A stretch of DNA of 61,622 nt from Craurococcus roseus (GCF_039523795.1 NZ_BAAAFZ010000009.1:1-61622); one strand, 5' to 3'. Shown: positions 50,483 through 58,969, counted from the stretch's first letter. Numbers and translations: made by a program. Notes: generated by a model not told the origin, from the letters alone.

Positions 50483-51142
50483 ATGACGACCAGGAGGAGC
50501 GCCGTCGCGGCGCTCCTCGCCGGCGCCGGCCTCGGCGCGGCCGCCGCGGCGCAAGCGCCGCCGCCGCCCAGCACCTTCGAGGACGCGCCCACGGGCGCGC
50601 CGCCGCCCGGCTTCACCTTCGCCCTGACCGGCGGCGGCGGGCCGGTGCGCTGGGTCGTGCTGGAGGACCCGTCCGCGCCGGCGGGCGGGAAGGTGCTCGC
50701 CGAGACCAGCCAGGACCGCACCGACGACCGCTTCCCGCTCGCCATCCTGGACGGCTTCGAAGCGCGCGACGCGGCGGTCTCGGTGCGCTTCAAGCCCGTC
50801 TCCGGCACCGTGGACCAGGCGGCGGGGCTCATGGTGCGCCTGCGCGACCCGCGGAACTACTACATCGCCCGGGCCAACGCGCTGGAGGGCAACGTCCGGC
50901 TCTACCGCGTCGTGGACGGCCGACGGACCCAGTTCGCGGGCGTGGACGTGCCGGTGCCGCTCGGCCGCTGGCAGGCGCTCGGGCTGCGGGTCGAGGGCGA
51001 CCGCTTCGAGGTGTCGCTGGACGGCCGCGAGCTGTTCACGGCCACCGACCGCACCTTCGCGGAAGCCGGCCGGGTCGGGCTGTGGACCAAGGCCGACAGC
51101 CTGACCCACTTCGACGGCTTCGAGGCCGAGGCGCTGCGGTAG
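50483..51142 (+). CDS. Exported concanavalin-like (LamG-type) protein
   Basis: 219 residues from ATG 50483; a GTG four codons earlier is possible. Signal peptide (SAVAALLAGAGLGAAAAAQA), then a jelly-roll-type domain: FEARDAAVSVRFKPVSG, AGLMVRLRDPRNYYIARANAL, NVRLYRVVDGRR and FEVSLDGRELFTATDRTF. Resembles the concanavalin-like domain of DUF1080-type proteins; no catalytic residue is identified. Belongs to the chromate operon by spacing. Confidence 0.75.
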   Translation: MTTRRSAVAALLAGAGLGAAAAAQAPPPPSTFEDAPTGAPPPGFTFALTGGGGPVRWVVLEDPSAPAGGKVLAETSQDRTDDRFPLAILDGFEARDAAVSVRFKPVSGTVDQAAGLMVRLRDPRNYYIARANALEGNVRLYRVVDGRRTQFAGVDVPVPLGRWQALGLRVEGDRFEVSLDGRELFTATDRTFAEAGRVGLWTKADSLTHFDGFEAEALR

Positions 51143-51274
51143 CGCGCTCGCCGCGCGTGCCGGAAGGCGGACCGCGCCCCGGGCCGAGACCGGGGCGAGA
51201 TCCCCCAGCCCCGGCGAGGCGGGGCGCCCCCCTCCTCGCACCCTGGCCCGAACACGCCCCCGGAGAACCCTGAC

Positions 51275-51718
51275 GTGCTGTGGCCGCTCTACGTGCTCAC
51301 CATCGTCGCCGGCCTGCTCAACCCCGTGGCGTCCGGCTTGGCGGGGACGCTCGAGAAGACGCTGGAGCGGCCCTTCCTCGTGGCCGCGGTCAGCCTCGCC
51401 CTCAGCCTGCTCTGCGCGGTGGCGGGCGGTCTGTTCACGGGCCAGCTCGGCTGGCCCCCGGAGAAGGCCGCGGAGGTCCCTTGGTGGGCGTGGCTCGGCG
51501 GCCTGGCCGGCTTCGCCGTGTTCATCGCCCGCCCCTACGCGGCCCAGCCCCTGGGCGCCGCCGCCTTCACCGGGCTGACCGTCACCGCCTCGGTGGTGTT
51601 CTCCCTGCTGCTCGACCACTACGGCCTGCTCGGCTTCCAGCAGCACGACGCGGGCTGGGGGCGGATCGCCGGCGCCGCCCTGATGTGCGCCGGCGTCGCC
51701 TTGGTGGCGCTGACTTGA
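51275..51718 (+). CDS. DMT/EamA-like small membrane transporter
   Basis: 147 residues from GTG 51275 with GGAGA upstream. Four to five hydrophobic helices; the DUF606/YdcZ type plan (LNPVASGLAGTLEKTLERPF, WWAWLGGLAGFAVFIARPYA, FSLLLDHYGLLGFQQHDAGW, IAGAALMCAGVALVAL). Substrate unknown. The 51143-51274 gap contains a CCCCGG-7-CCGGGG hairpin. Confidence 0.8.
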   Translation: MLWPLYVLTIVAGLLNPVASGLAGTLEKTLERPFLVAAVSLALSLLCAVAGGLFTGQLGWPPEKAAEVPWWAWLGGLAGFAVFIARPYAAQPLGAAAFTGLTVTASVVFSLLLDHYGLLGFQQHDAGWGRIAGAALMCAGVALVALT

Positions 51719-51897
51719 TCCCGCCGCGCCGGCGGGCACGGCGCGGCGGCGTGCGCGTGCCGGCGGGGGGCAAGGTGGTCGAGGTGGACCCGCGCAGCGA
51801 GTTCGCGCTGTGCTTCGGACCGGGGGGGGCACCCGCGGCGCGTCGCCGAGGCCGTGGCCGCCGTGCCGGCGGCGGCGGCACGGCATCGGGGCGCGGC

Positions 51898-53112
51898 ATG
51901 ATGCCCGAAGGTCCGGTCGCCGCGCACGATCCCGTCCGGCGCATCCTGTGGGCGCGCGGCCTGCGCGACTTCGGCGACGGCCTCGCCGCGGTGGTGCTGC
52001 CGGCGCACCTCGTCGCGCTCGGGTTCGGCGCCGCCGAGGTGGGCGCCGTCGCGACCATCGCCCTGTTCGGCTCCGCCATGATGACGCTCGGGGCGGGTAT
52101 CGCGGGCGGGCGCGCCGATCCACGGCTGCTGCTGCTCCTCGCCGCGGGGCTGATGGCCGCCACCGGCCTCGGCTTCGCGGTAGCCGGGGGCTTCGCCGTG
52201 ATCGCGGCGGTGGCGCTGATCGGGACCATCAACCCCTCGGCCGGGAGCGTCAGCGTCTTCGCGCCGCTGGAGCAGGCCCTGCTCACGCACGCGTCGCCCG
52301 ACGCGGGGCGCACCGCCGTCTTCGCCCGCTACAGCCTGGTCGGCGCGCTCGCCGCGGCCGCCGGCGCCCTGGCGGCGGGCGGGCCCGACGCGCTCGCCGC
52401 CCTCGGGGTGCCGCGGCCCGCCGCGCTGCAATCGATGTTCCTTCTCTACGCCCTGCTCGGCGTGGCTTGCGCCGCGGCGTACTGGGCGATCCCGCCCCTC
52501 CCGGGGGCCGAGCGGCAGGCGCGGCACGCCCCGCTCGGGCCGTCCCGCGGCATCGTCGTGCGGCTCGCCGCGCTCTTCAGCGTCGATTCCTTCGCCGGCG
52601 GCCTCGCGGTGCAGTCCCTGCTCGCGCTCTGGCTGTTCGAGCGGTTCGGCCTGTCGCTGGCCGAAGCCGGCCTGTTCTTCTTCTGGTCGGGGGTGCTGTC
52701 GGCCTTCTCCTTCCCGGTCGCCGCGTGGCTCGCTGCGCGCATCGGCCTGGTGAACACGATGGTGTGGACGCACATCCCGTCGAGCCTGTGCCTGATCGCC
52801 GCCATCTTCGCGCCGACGGCGGGGCTCGCGCTCGGGCTGCTGCTGCTGCGCGCGGCGCTCTCGCAGATGGACGTGCCGACCCGGACCTCTTACGTCATGG
52901 CCGTGGTGACGCCGGCCGAGCGGACCGCGGCCGCGAGCTTCACCGCCGTCCCGAGGAGCCTCGCCGCGGCCGCCAGCCCGGCCCTCGCGGGCGCGCTCCT
53001 CTCGGCCGGATACGCCGACCTGCCGTTCGTCGCGTGCGGCGTCCTGAAGATCATCTACGACTTCGCCCTCCTCGCGGCGTTCCGGCACATCAAGCCGCCG
53101 GAGGAGAGGTGA
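51898..53112 (+). CDS. MFS transporter
   Basis: 404 residues from ATG 51898 (MMPEGPVAAHDPVRRILWAR). Twelve predicted helices, with LRDFGDGLAAVVLPAHLVALG, GGRADPRLLLLLAAGLMAATG and MDVPTRTSYVMAVVTPAERTAAAS. The set resembles drug or sugar exporters, without a clear substrate class. The upstream part of the frame is Arg/Gly-rich and unlikely to be translated. Convergent overlap with the lipoprotein gene at the 3' end. Confidence 0.88.
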   Translation: MMPEGPVAAHDPVRRILWARGLRDFGDGLAAVVLPAHLVALGFGAAEVGAVATIALFGSAMMTLGAGIAGGRADPRLLLLLAAGLMAATGLGFAVAGGFAVIAAVALIGTINPSAGSVSVFAPLEQALLTHASPDAGRTAVFARYSLVGALAAAAGALAAGGPDALAALGVPRPAALQSMFLLYALLGVACAAAYWAIPPLPGAERQARHAPLGPSRGIVVRLAALFSVDSFAGGLAVQSLLALWLFERFGLSLAEAGLFFFWSGVLSAFSFPVAAWLAARIGLVNTMVWTHIPSSLCLIAAIFAPTAGLALGLLLLRAALSQMDVPTRTSYVMAVVTPAERTAAASFTAVPRSLAAAASPALAGALLSAGYADLPFVACGVLKIIYDFALLAAFRHIKPPEER

Positions 53113-53483
53113 CGGACAAGCGGAGCGCCGCACCGCCCGCACGGCGCCGCTACCCACTCGACGCCGGCCATGGCGCTGTCGTCGGGCGTTCCGGCGCCAG
53201 CCGCAGGCCGCCGTGCCCCGACCGTCGTGGTGCCTCCGCGAGGGCCTGGAAGTCCGGGCCCTCGCGTGTGCCCTGTCTCACCCCGCCGCGTCGCCGCGCT
53301 TGTGTTCCGGGGTGAGGTGAGCGGCACGGCCTCCTCGTCGGTCATGGCCGCGATCCGCACGGCTTGGGCCTGCGTGGCGCGGAGGAAGGCGATGTAGCGG
53401 GCGTCCGGGGTCCGGACGGCCTCGGCGGAGCAGGCCGCGAGCAGGGCGGCGGCGGCGGCGGAAATGGCGTGCTTCGCGCGCAT
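53055..53483 (-). CDS. Putative small lipoprotein
   Basis: 142-codon frame from ATG 53483 (GAGAGGACGA upstream). N-terminus MRAKHAISAAAAALLAACSA with lipobox LLAAC, then DARYIAFLRATQAQAVRIAAMTDEEAV. The second half is Gly/Arg/Pro-rich and overlaps the 3' end of the MFS gene, so the true protein may be shorter through a frameshift. No family is recognised. Confidence 0.45.
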   Translation of the reverse strand: MRAKHAISAAAAALLAACSAEAVRTPDARYIAFLRATQAQAVRIAAMTDEEAVPLTSPRNTSAATRRGETGHTRGPGLPGPRGGTTTVGARRPAAGAGTPDDSAMAGVEWVAAPCGRCGAPLVRHLSSGGLMCRNAARRAKS

Positions 53484-53584
53484 GGTTCGTCCTCTCGCTT
53501 CCGGATCGGGGAGGGCTGCCCGGCGTCCGCGGCCGTAGCAGCCCCCGGACGGCGCGCAAGGGCTCGCGCCCGTGGCGCGGATCG

Positions 53585-53618
53585 TCCCCGCCGCCGCCGC
53601 CGCGTGCGGCGGCGGGGA
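53585..53618. promoter_or_regulatory. Strong GC hairpin upstream of the lipoprotein gene
   Basis: TCCCCGCCGCCGC and its exact complement, 13-bp arms, 8-nt loop, no T-run. Lies in the probable 5' leader of the lipoprotein gene in a 320-bp gap (53484-53806) with no other gene. Confidence 0.45.
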
Positions 53619-53806
53619 TGACTCCCTGCTCCTCCAAGCGTCCCGGCCGGACTTAACGGAATGCACGGATTTGTAGCATAGGCGGACGGAGCGAGAACGC
53701 GGCGGCTGTCCGGCCGTGGAACTCGGGCTTGCGGTGGCAACGGAACCGGAAGTCGATTCAGCGTCCGCGATGGCGATCGACGACGAGGCGGAGGCGTCCG
53801 CGCGGG

Positions 53807-54373
53807 TCAGCGCGCCGCGGCGTAGCCCCGCAACCGGGCGTAGAGGTCGCGCTGCGCCGGCTCCAACTGGTCGCGCATGGCGATGTGGGTGGCCAGATGC
53901 ACCTCCCGCAGCCGGCCGTTCATCGCCCCCAGCGCCGCCGTCAGCGCGGCGAGCCGGCCGGTGTCGGCCGCGCCTCCCGCGAACAGCGTGTCGAGCTCCT
54001 CCTCCAGCGCCACGATCCGCGCCCCGATCGCCCGCGCCTCGCCCGCCATGCGAGCGCGCAGCGCCTCGGCCGCCGCGCGCTGCGCCGGCGTCAGCCCGAG
54101 CGCGTCCGCGTGCTCCAGCACGTGCATCGGGCCGGGATAGCCGTTCAGCTCCGCCGCGAGCGCCAGTCCCATGCCCCGCCCGGCGAGGAGGTCGGCCGCC
54201 TGCCCGTCCGGCAGCGCCTTGGTGCGCCGCCGGTCGAGCCCCGAGTAGGGCTGCCCCGGGATGGTGACGGTGCCCGCGGCGGGGCCGTGCGCGCCGTGCC
54301 TCCCGTGCTGGGCGACGGCGGGCATGGCGGCGAGGAGGGCCGCCGCAAGGAGGGTTGGCGAGGTGTGGCGCAC
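53807..54373 (-). CDS. Spy/CpxP-like periplasmic heavy-metal sensor-type protein
   Basis: 188 residues. Signal peptide (SPTLLAAALLAAMPAVA), a His-rich mature N-terminus (QHGRHGAHG), then a helical cradle with two LTxxQ-like motifs, LTPAQRAAAEALRARM and LEPAQRDLYARLRG. Such proteins are periplasmic chaperones or metal-response partners. Diverges from the Crp-like gene across 66 bp. Confidence 0.85.
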   Translation of the reverse strand: MRHTSPTLLAAALLAAMPAVAQHGRHGAHGPAAGTVTIPGQPYSGLDRRRTKALPDGQAADLLAGRGMGLALAAELNGYPGPMHVLEHADALGLTPAQRAAAEALRARMAGEARAIGARIVALEEELDTLFAGGAADTGRLAALTAALGAMNGRLREVHLATHIAMRDQLEPAQRDLYARLRGYAAAR

Positions 54374-54422
54374 GTGATCGGTCTCCGGTCCCCGCCGCAG
54401 TAGCGCGCCTCGCCCGACCCAT

Positions 54423-54442
54423 CATATGACTGCGGTCGTATG
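54423..54442. promoter_or_regulatory. Crp-type half-palindrome overlapping the regulator start
   Basis: CATATGAC-TGCG-GTCGTATG, one mismatch in 8-bp arms, covering the ATG at 54440. Possible autoregulatory operator shared with the divergent Spy gene. Confidence 0.4.
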
Positions 54443-55039
54443 GACGCCGACCTCATCGCCCTGCTGCCGCCCGCCCGCGAGCGCCGCCTCGCGCGCGGCG
54501 AGGCGCTGTTCCGCGCCGGCGACCCAGCGCTCGGCCTCGTGGTCGTACGCTCCGGCGCCCTCGAGCTGGTCCGCACCTCGCGCGAGGGCCGCCGTTCCGT
54601 CCTCCACCGCGCGGCGCCGGGCGACACCTTCGCCGAGGCCTCGCTCTTCGAGCCGCGCCACCACTGCGACGCGGTCGCCGCCGCGCCGAGCGTCGTCGCG
54701 GTCCACCCCGCGGCGGAGCTGCGCCGTGCCGCCTCCACCGACCCCGCCCTCGCCTGGCGCGTGGCCGCCCACCTCGCCGCCCGCCTGGTCGCCGAACGGG
54801 CACGCGCCGAGCGCCTGGCCCTCCCCCACGCCGCCGACCGGCTGCTGGACGCCCTCCACGCCCTCCCGGCCGAGGAAGGAGGCGCCCGTCGCCTCGGCGG
54901 CACCTGGAAGGCGCTGGCTTCCGAGCTCGGCCTGACGCACGAAGCGACGTACCGGGCCCTCGCGCGGCTGGAACGCGCGGGGCTGCTCCGTCGCGAAGGG
55001 CGCGGCGTCGTCCACCTCGGCGTGCGCGCCCGCGCGTGA
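54440..55039 (+). CDS. Crp/Fnr-type regulator (short form)
   Basis: 199 residues. N-terminal effector barrel (RLARGEALFRAGDPALGLVVVRSGALELVRTS, FAEASLFEPRHHCDAVA) and C-terminal winged helix (LGGTWKALASELGLTHEATYRALARLERAGLLRREG). No Fnr cysteine motif. Overlaps the molybdate/sulfate transporter fragment by 4 bp, suggesting it once controlled it. Confidence 0.88.
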   Translation: MDADLIALLPPARERRLARGEALFRAGDPALGLVVVRSGALELVRTSREGRRSVLHRAAPGDTFAEASLFEPRHHCDAVAAAPSVVAVHPAAELRRAASTDPALAWRVAAHLAARLVAERARAERLALPHAADRLLDALHALPAEEGGARRLGGTWKALASELGLTHEATYRALARLERAGLLRREGRGVVHLGVRARA

Positions 55040-55423
55040 GCGGCGCTCCCCGCCCGACGCTGGCCGGCGAGGCCGGCGGCGCCTTCGGCGACCTCGGCAC
55101 GCTGCTGCCCATCCTGCTCGGCGCCATCGCCGTCGGCGGCCTCGCCCCGGGAGGCGCCCTCGTCGGCTTCGGGCTGGCGCTGGTGGCGACGGGCCTGTTC
55201 TACCGCCTGCCGCTGCCGGTGCAGCCGATGAAGGCCGTCGGCGCGCTGATCGTCGCGGGCGGCCTCGCCCCCGGCGAGGTGGCCGCCGCGGGCCTGGCCG
55301 GCGGTGCCGTGCTCCTTCTGCTCGGCCTCACCGGCGCGGTCGGCTGGGCGGCGCGCGCCGTGCCCCGCTCCGCGGTGCTCGGCCTCCAGCTCGGCGTCGG
55401 CCTCGGCATGGCCTGGATGGGGT
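55036..55423 (+). pseudogene. Molybdate/sulfate transporter (MOT1/SulP-like), 3' part lost
   Basis: The first ~129 codons, GEAGGAFGDLGTLLPILLGAI, LVATGLFYRLPLPVQPMKAVG and GLQLGVGLGMAWMG, are typical of MOT1-type molybdate or sulfate transporters, which are about 400 residues. Sequence after 55423 is foreign; the frame continues to 55590 through unrelated DNA. The gene is cut by the mobile-element cluster. Confidence 0.8.
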
Positions 55424-55496
55424 CAGGACACGAAAGTGGCTTGGGTGTCCGGCTCGCGCGAACAGACGCAGAACAATCTCCTTTGGAGCAGGCCAG

Positions 55497-55622
55497 CGCA
55501 CCTTCGCTTGGCTGTCGCGCTCGCGCAGGCTGGCGCGTGACTACGAGCGTCTGCCGGAGACCGGCGAAGCGGTCATCCACGCCGCCATGACCCGCATCAT
55601 GCTCCGGCGCATCGCTGCATGA
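55497..55622 (+). pseudogene. 3' fragment of an IS5-family transposase
   Basis: RTFAWLSRSRRLARDYERLP to RIMLRRIAA-stop (41 residues). The codon before RTFAWL in intact relatives is the catalytic Glu; here it is replaced by unrelated sequence (FGAGQ). The 55424-55496 stretch before it is unexplained. Confidence 0.8.
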
Positions 55623-55719
55623 GGGCCGCATGCCCGTGCACCATGCTTTTGCCGACGGTCAGTAGAAACTGTCTGCCAACGCTCGTGATGCGGTGCTGGT
55701 GCGCTGGAGCCGCGCGGTT

Positions 55720-55854
55720 TCAGGCCGCCATGGCGAGCCGCCGGAGCATGATGCGGGTCATGGCGCCGTGGATCATCGCCTCGCCCGTCTCGGGGAGGCG
55801 CTCGTGGTCGCGCGCGAGGCGGCGCGATTGCCCGAGCCACGCGAACGTCCGCTC
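55720..55854 (-). pseudogene. IS5 transposase, C-terminal piece of the interrupted gene
   Basis: From the GAG codon at 55854 the minus strand reads ERTFAWLGQSRRLARDHERL to MLRRLAMAA-stop. It completes the N-terminal piece that ends WVVE at 57762; together they give a normal ~280-residue DDE transposase with this Glu as the third catalytic residue. Confidence 0.85.
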
Positions 55855-57764
55855 AATGGCCTTATCGCAAATGACAAGTTCTGCCTGACGCGCTCGGGGC
55901 GGCTGCGGTTGGGCTGGCCCAGGGCGAGGGGCCGGCTGCGCGGGTCGGCTCCGCCCCAACTCGGCGGTGAGGTCACTCACCGCGGAGGGGAGCATGGGGC
56001 GGCAGCGCACCTGGCAGGTCCGGCGCACGGACGTGCCGGCGGCGACCGGCCAGCAGCGCTGGGACCGGGCCTACCAGCTCCTCCTGGGGTGGGCGACGGC
56101 CTCGCCCGCGCCGGCGCCGATGCCGGCGCCCCCGATCCCGCCGGAGGCAGCCCATGCGCGTAGCGATCTACGGCCGCGTCTCGACCGGCCACCAGGTCGA
56201 GCACCAGACCATTGAGCAGCAGCTCGAACGGCTGACGGCCCACGTCGGCGCCCACGCCGCCGAGGGCTGGGCGCTCGACCCGGCGCACGTGTTCCGCGAC
56301 GACGGCCACAGCGGCGCCGCGCTGGCCCGCCCGGGGCTCGACCGCCTGCGCGACGCCGTGAAAGGCCGCGAGGTCGACCGCGTGCTCGTCACCGCGCCCG
56401 ACCGCCTGGCGCGCAACTACGTGCACCAGATGGTGCTGCTGGAGGAGTGGGTGCGGGCCGGCTGCACCGCCGAGTTCCTGGACCGCCCGATGAGCGACGA
56501 CCCGCACGATCGCTTGCTCCTGCAGATCCGCGGCGCGGTGGCCGAGTACGAGCGCACGCTGATCGCCGAGCGGATGCGCCGCGGGCGCTTGGCCAAGCTC
56601 CGCGCCGGCGCACTGCTGCCCTGGACCTACGCGCCCTACGGCTACCGCCTGGGCCCGGACCGGCCGCGCGACCCGCAGGGCGTGACGGTCGACCCGGCCG
56701 AGGCCGCCGTGGTGGCCGAGCTGTTCGCCATGTACCGGGAGCCCGGGGCCTCGCTGATGCGGCTCGCCATGCACCTCGACCGGCGCGGCATCCCGACGCC
56801 CACGGGCACGCCGCGGTGGTCGAGCCCCACCATCCGGGGCATCCTGCGCAACCCGACCTACACGGGGCAGGTCCACGCCCAGCGCACCCGGTACCGCGCG
56901 CCCACGCACCGGCGCTCGGCGACGCACCCCATCGGCCACCCCCACGGCACGGCGGTGCCGCAGCCGGCCGCCACCTGGCTCCTCGTCGGCCAGGTGCCCG
57001 CGGTGGTGAGCCAGGCGCAGTTCGATGAGGTGCAGGCCAAGCTGGCGGCGAACCGCTCCTTCGCGCGGCGGAACAACACCGCGCACCAGTACCTGCTGCG
57101 CGCGCTGGTGAGCTGCGGCCGCTGCGGCCTCGCCTGCACGGCGCGGGCGGTCAACGGGCGCAACTTCTACTACCTGTGCGGCGGCAAGGGGCACAGCACC
57201 TTCTCGCACCGCGCCACCTGCTGCGCGGCGCGGTACACGCCCGCCGGCCAGCTCGACGAACTGGTGTGGACGGACCTCTGCGCCTTGCTGGGCGAGCCGG
57301 CGCCGCTGGCCACGGCCGTGGCACGCGCCCACGGCGGGGCGTGGCTGCCGCAGGAGCTGCTCGCCCGCCGCGACACGCTGCGCCGCGCCCAGGCGCACCT
57401 GCGCCAGCAGATCGAACGGCTCACCGACGCCTACCTCCGGGCGGTCCTCCCGCTCGACGAGTACGAGCGGCGGCGCCGCAACCTGGAAGGCCGAGCGCAG
57501 GCCCTGGCCGGCCAGGAGGAGTTGCTGTGCAACGACGCGGAGCGCCGCCAACGGCTTGCCGGCGTGGGGGCGTCACTGGAGGCATTCCGCGGCCGGGTGC
57601 AGCACGGGCTGGCCACGGCGACCTTCGAGCAGCGCCGGCAACTCGTGCTGCTGCTCATCGACCGCGTGGTCGTCACCGACGCCGAAGTCGAGATCCGCTA
57701 CGTGCTGCCCACCAGCCCCGAGAGCGAGCACGTCCGGTTTTGCCATTTGCGGAAAGACTACTTC
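55855..57764 (+). mobile_element. Serine-recombinase element inserted in the IS5 transposase
   Basis: A 1,910-bp insert whose ends share a TC (GA on the other strand) with the target codon GA-G. Reading inward from that dinucleotide, both ends begin with related sequence (17 of 24 positions equal, including CGCAAATG then CAA), i.e. inverted half-sites of an attP. It carries one small ORF and a large serine recombinase, and nothing else. Confidence 0.75.
55994..56215 (+). CDS. Small ORF preceding the serine recombinase
   Basis: 73 codons from ATG 55994 (GGAGGGG upstream). TWQVRRTDVPAATGQQRWDRAYQLLLGW resembles small proteins often found just upstream of recombinases of this type. The C-terminal 20 codons overlap the recombinase start. 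Possibly an accessory or directionality protein; no function is known. Confidence 0.5.
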   Translation: MGRQRTWQVRRTDVPAATGQQRWDRAYQLLLGWATASPAPAPMPAPPIPPEAAHARSDLRPRLDRPPGRAPDH

Positions 57765-58880
57765 GACGACCCACCTGCGGGGGATCACCCGGAAGCCGCG
57801 CGGCTTGGCTTCCAAGCCGTAGCGCCAGAGCTGCCGGTCGCGGTGTCGCGGGATCTCGACGCGCCAGCCGCGCTCGGCGGCGAGCCAGCGCGCGAACGGG
57901 CCGTCGTAGGCGCCGTCGGCCCACACCAGCTCCACGCGCGGCAGGTCCGACGGGGCCGCGCGCGCGATCAGCGCCTGAGCGCCGAGCCGGTCGTGCACGT
58001 CGGCCGCGTGGACGTGGGCGAGCAGGACGAGGCCGCCCGCATCGACGAGCAGGTGGCGTTTCCTGCCCGCGACCTTCTTGCCGCCGTCGTAGCCCCGCGC
58101 GGGCCCGCCCGCCGCCGAGCAGCGCACGGTCTGGCTGTCCACGATCGCCGTCGAGGGCTCCGGGTCGCGGCCTTGCGCCGCGCGGACACGGCCGCGCAGG
58201 CGGTCGTGGGCCGCCTTGATCGTGCCGTCCATGCGCCAGCGCCGGAACTGCGAGTACACGGTCGCCCAAGGCGGGAAGTCGCGCGGCAGCATGCGCCACG
58301 CGCAGCCCGACCGCAGGAGGTAGAACACGGCGTCTGCGAGCAGCCGGCGCGGCCACTTCTCGGGGCGCCCCAGATGGCTGCGGCGGGCGAACAGCGGCGC
58401 GAGGAGCGACCATTCGGCGTCGCTCAGGTCGGACGGGTACGGACGGTGCGAGGGGGCGTCGCGGGGCATGGCGGGCTCTCCGGCAAGGCCGGAAAACAAC
58501 GCCAACTCAGCCTCTTAGCAGCTCACGACGGTTGGCAGACAGTTTCTAGGGGCTGTACCCCTTCAATGGGTCTTTCAGGTCCGAAGCGAAGGTCCGGCTG
58601 TTGTGCCAATCCCGGGTGCCGTAGGCCCGCTCTACGGCTTCCGCGATGGCGTTGCGGACGGCGACCTCGGCGATGTGGAGGGGGGGCCGAAGGCCGCCGA
58701 GACCCGGGCGTTCCACACATAGAGCCGGAGGGCCCTCGCGCGGTCGCCGCCCGCCTCCTTGACGTAGGTCCCGAAGCGCGCGGCCGAGAGCACCGCCGGT
58801 ATGGCGGCGAGTTCCGCTTCGGTGAACGCCGGCGGCAGAGCCCCGGGTGTGTCGCCGGTCATCGAGAAACCTTGCGTTGA
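56154..58880 (+). CDS. Large serine recombinase, with read-through tail from the host IS
   Basis: The real enzyme is residues 1 to ~538: resolvase domain with Ser10 (VAIYGRVSTGHQ), VLVTAPDRLARNYVHQ, the recombinase domain (GYRLGPDRPRDPQG, STRG-like IRGILRNPTYTGQVH), a zinc ribbon (SCGRCGLACTAR and YLCGG...CC) and a coiled coil (ARRDTLRRAQAHLRQQIERL). It ends near VRFCHLRKDYF at the element border. With no stop there, the frame runs ~370 more codons antisense through the IS5 transposase and the Abi remnant to 58880. It would catalyse excision and integration of the 1.9-kb element. Confidence 0.88.
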   Translation: MRVAIYGRVSTGHQVEHQTIEQQLERLTAHVGAHAAEGWALDPAHVFRDDGHSGAALARPGLDRLRDAVKGREVDRVLVTAPDRLARNYVHQMVLLEEWVRAGCTAEFLDRPMSDDPHDRLLLQIRGAVAEYERTLIAERMRRGRLAKLRAGALLPWTYAPYGYRLGPDRPRDPQGVTVDPAEAAVVAELFAMYREPGASLMRLAMHLDRRGIPTPTGTPRWSSPTIRGILRNPTYTGQVHAQRTRYRAPTHRRSATHPIGHPHGTAVPQPAATWLLVGQVPAVVSQAQFDEVQAKLAANRSFARRNNTAHQYLLRALVSCGRCGLACTARAVNGRNFYYLCGGKGHSTFSHRATCCAARYTPAGQLDELVWTDLCALLGEPAPLATAVARAHGGAWLPQELLARRDTLRRAQAHLRQQIERLTDAYLRAVLPLDEYERRRRNLEGRAQALAGQEELLCNDAERRQRLAGVGASLEAFRGRVQHGLATATFEQRRQLVLLLIDRVVVTDAEVEIRYVLPTSPESEHVRFCHLRKDYFDDPPAGDHPEAARLGFQAVAPELPVAVSRDLDAPAALGGEPARERAVVGAVGPHQLHARQVRRGRARDQRLSAEPVVHVGRVDVGEQDEAARIDEQVAFPARDLLAAVVAPRGPARRRAAHGLAVHDRRRGLRVAALRRADTAAQAVVGRLDRAVHAPAPELRVHGRPRREVARQHAPRAARPQEVEHGVCEQPARPLLGAPQMAAAGEQRREERPFGVAQVGRVRTVRGGVAGHGGLSGKAGKQRQLSLLAAHDGWQTVSRGCTPSMGLSGPKRRSGCCANPGCRRPALRLPRWRCGRRPRRCGGGAEGRRDPGVPHIEPEGPRAVAARLLDVGPEARGREHRRYGGEFRFGERRRQSPGCVAGHRETLR
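57762..58469 (-). pseudogene. IS5 transposase, N-terminal piece of the interrupted gene
   Basis: From ATG 58469: YPSDLSDAEWSLLAPLFARR, FYLLRSGCAWRMLPRDFPPW, IVDSQTVRCSA with the first Asp, and VWADGAYDGPFARWL with the second Asp. It ends RRWVVE at 57762, after which the minus-strand frame runs into the recombinase element. The third catalytic residue is in the other piece. Confidence 0.88.
58549..58862 (-). pseudogene. Abi family protein, frameshifted and truncated
   Basis: From ATG 58862: AIPAVLSAARFGTYVKEAGGD, RALRLYVWNARVSAAF, then a frameshift at a run of seven G (58680-58686) and continuation as PLHIAEVAVRNAIAEAVERA, YGTRDWHNSRTF and SDLKDPLKG in another frame, up to the TA next to the IS5 end. 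It is the N-terminal half of an Abi_2-type protein related to the one at 35559. The HEPN motif is gone. Confidence 0.75.
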
Positions 58881-58969
58881 CCCGGCGCGAGGCGGGGCCT
58901 ATTCAAAACGCGTGAGCCTCCAGGGGTACGGGCGAAAGCCTGTCTTGGGGGGACAACCCGACTACCCCG

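Larger units (their letters stand above)
55665..58546. mobile_element. IS5-family insertion sequence, interrupted by a serine-recombinase element
   Basis: Terminal inverted repeats GAAACTGTCTGCCAAC (55665) and its complement ending at 58546, extending imperfectly to 24 bp, flanked by TA on both sides (55663-55664, 58547-58548), as for the IS427 group. Without the 1,910-bp insert the IS would be about 970 bp, a normal length. Transposase on the minus strand in two pieces. Confidence 0.85.
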
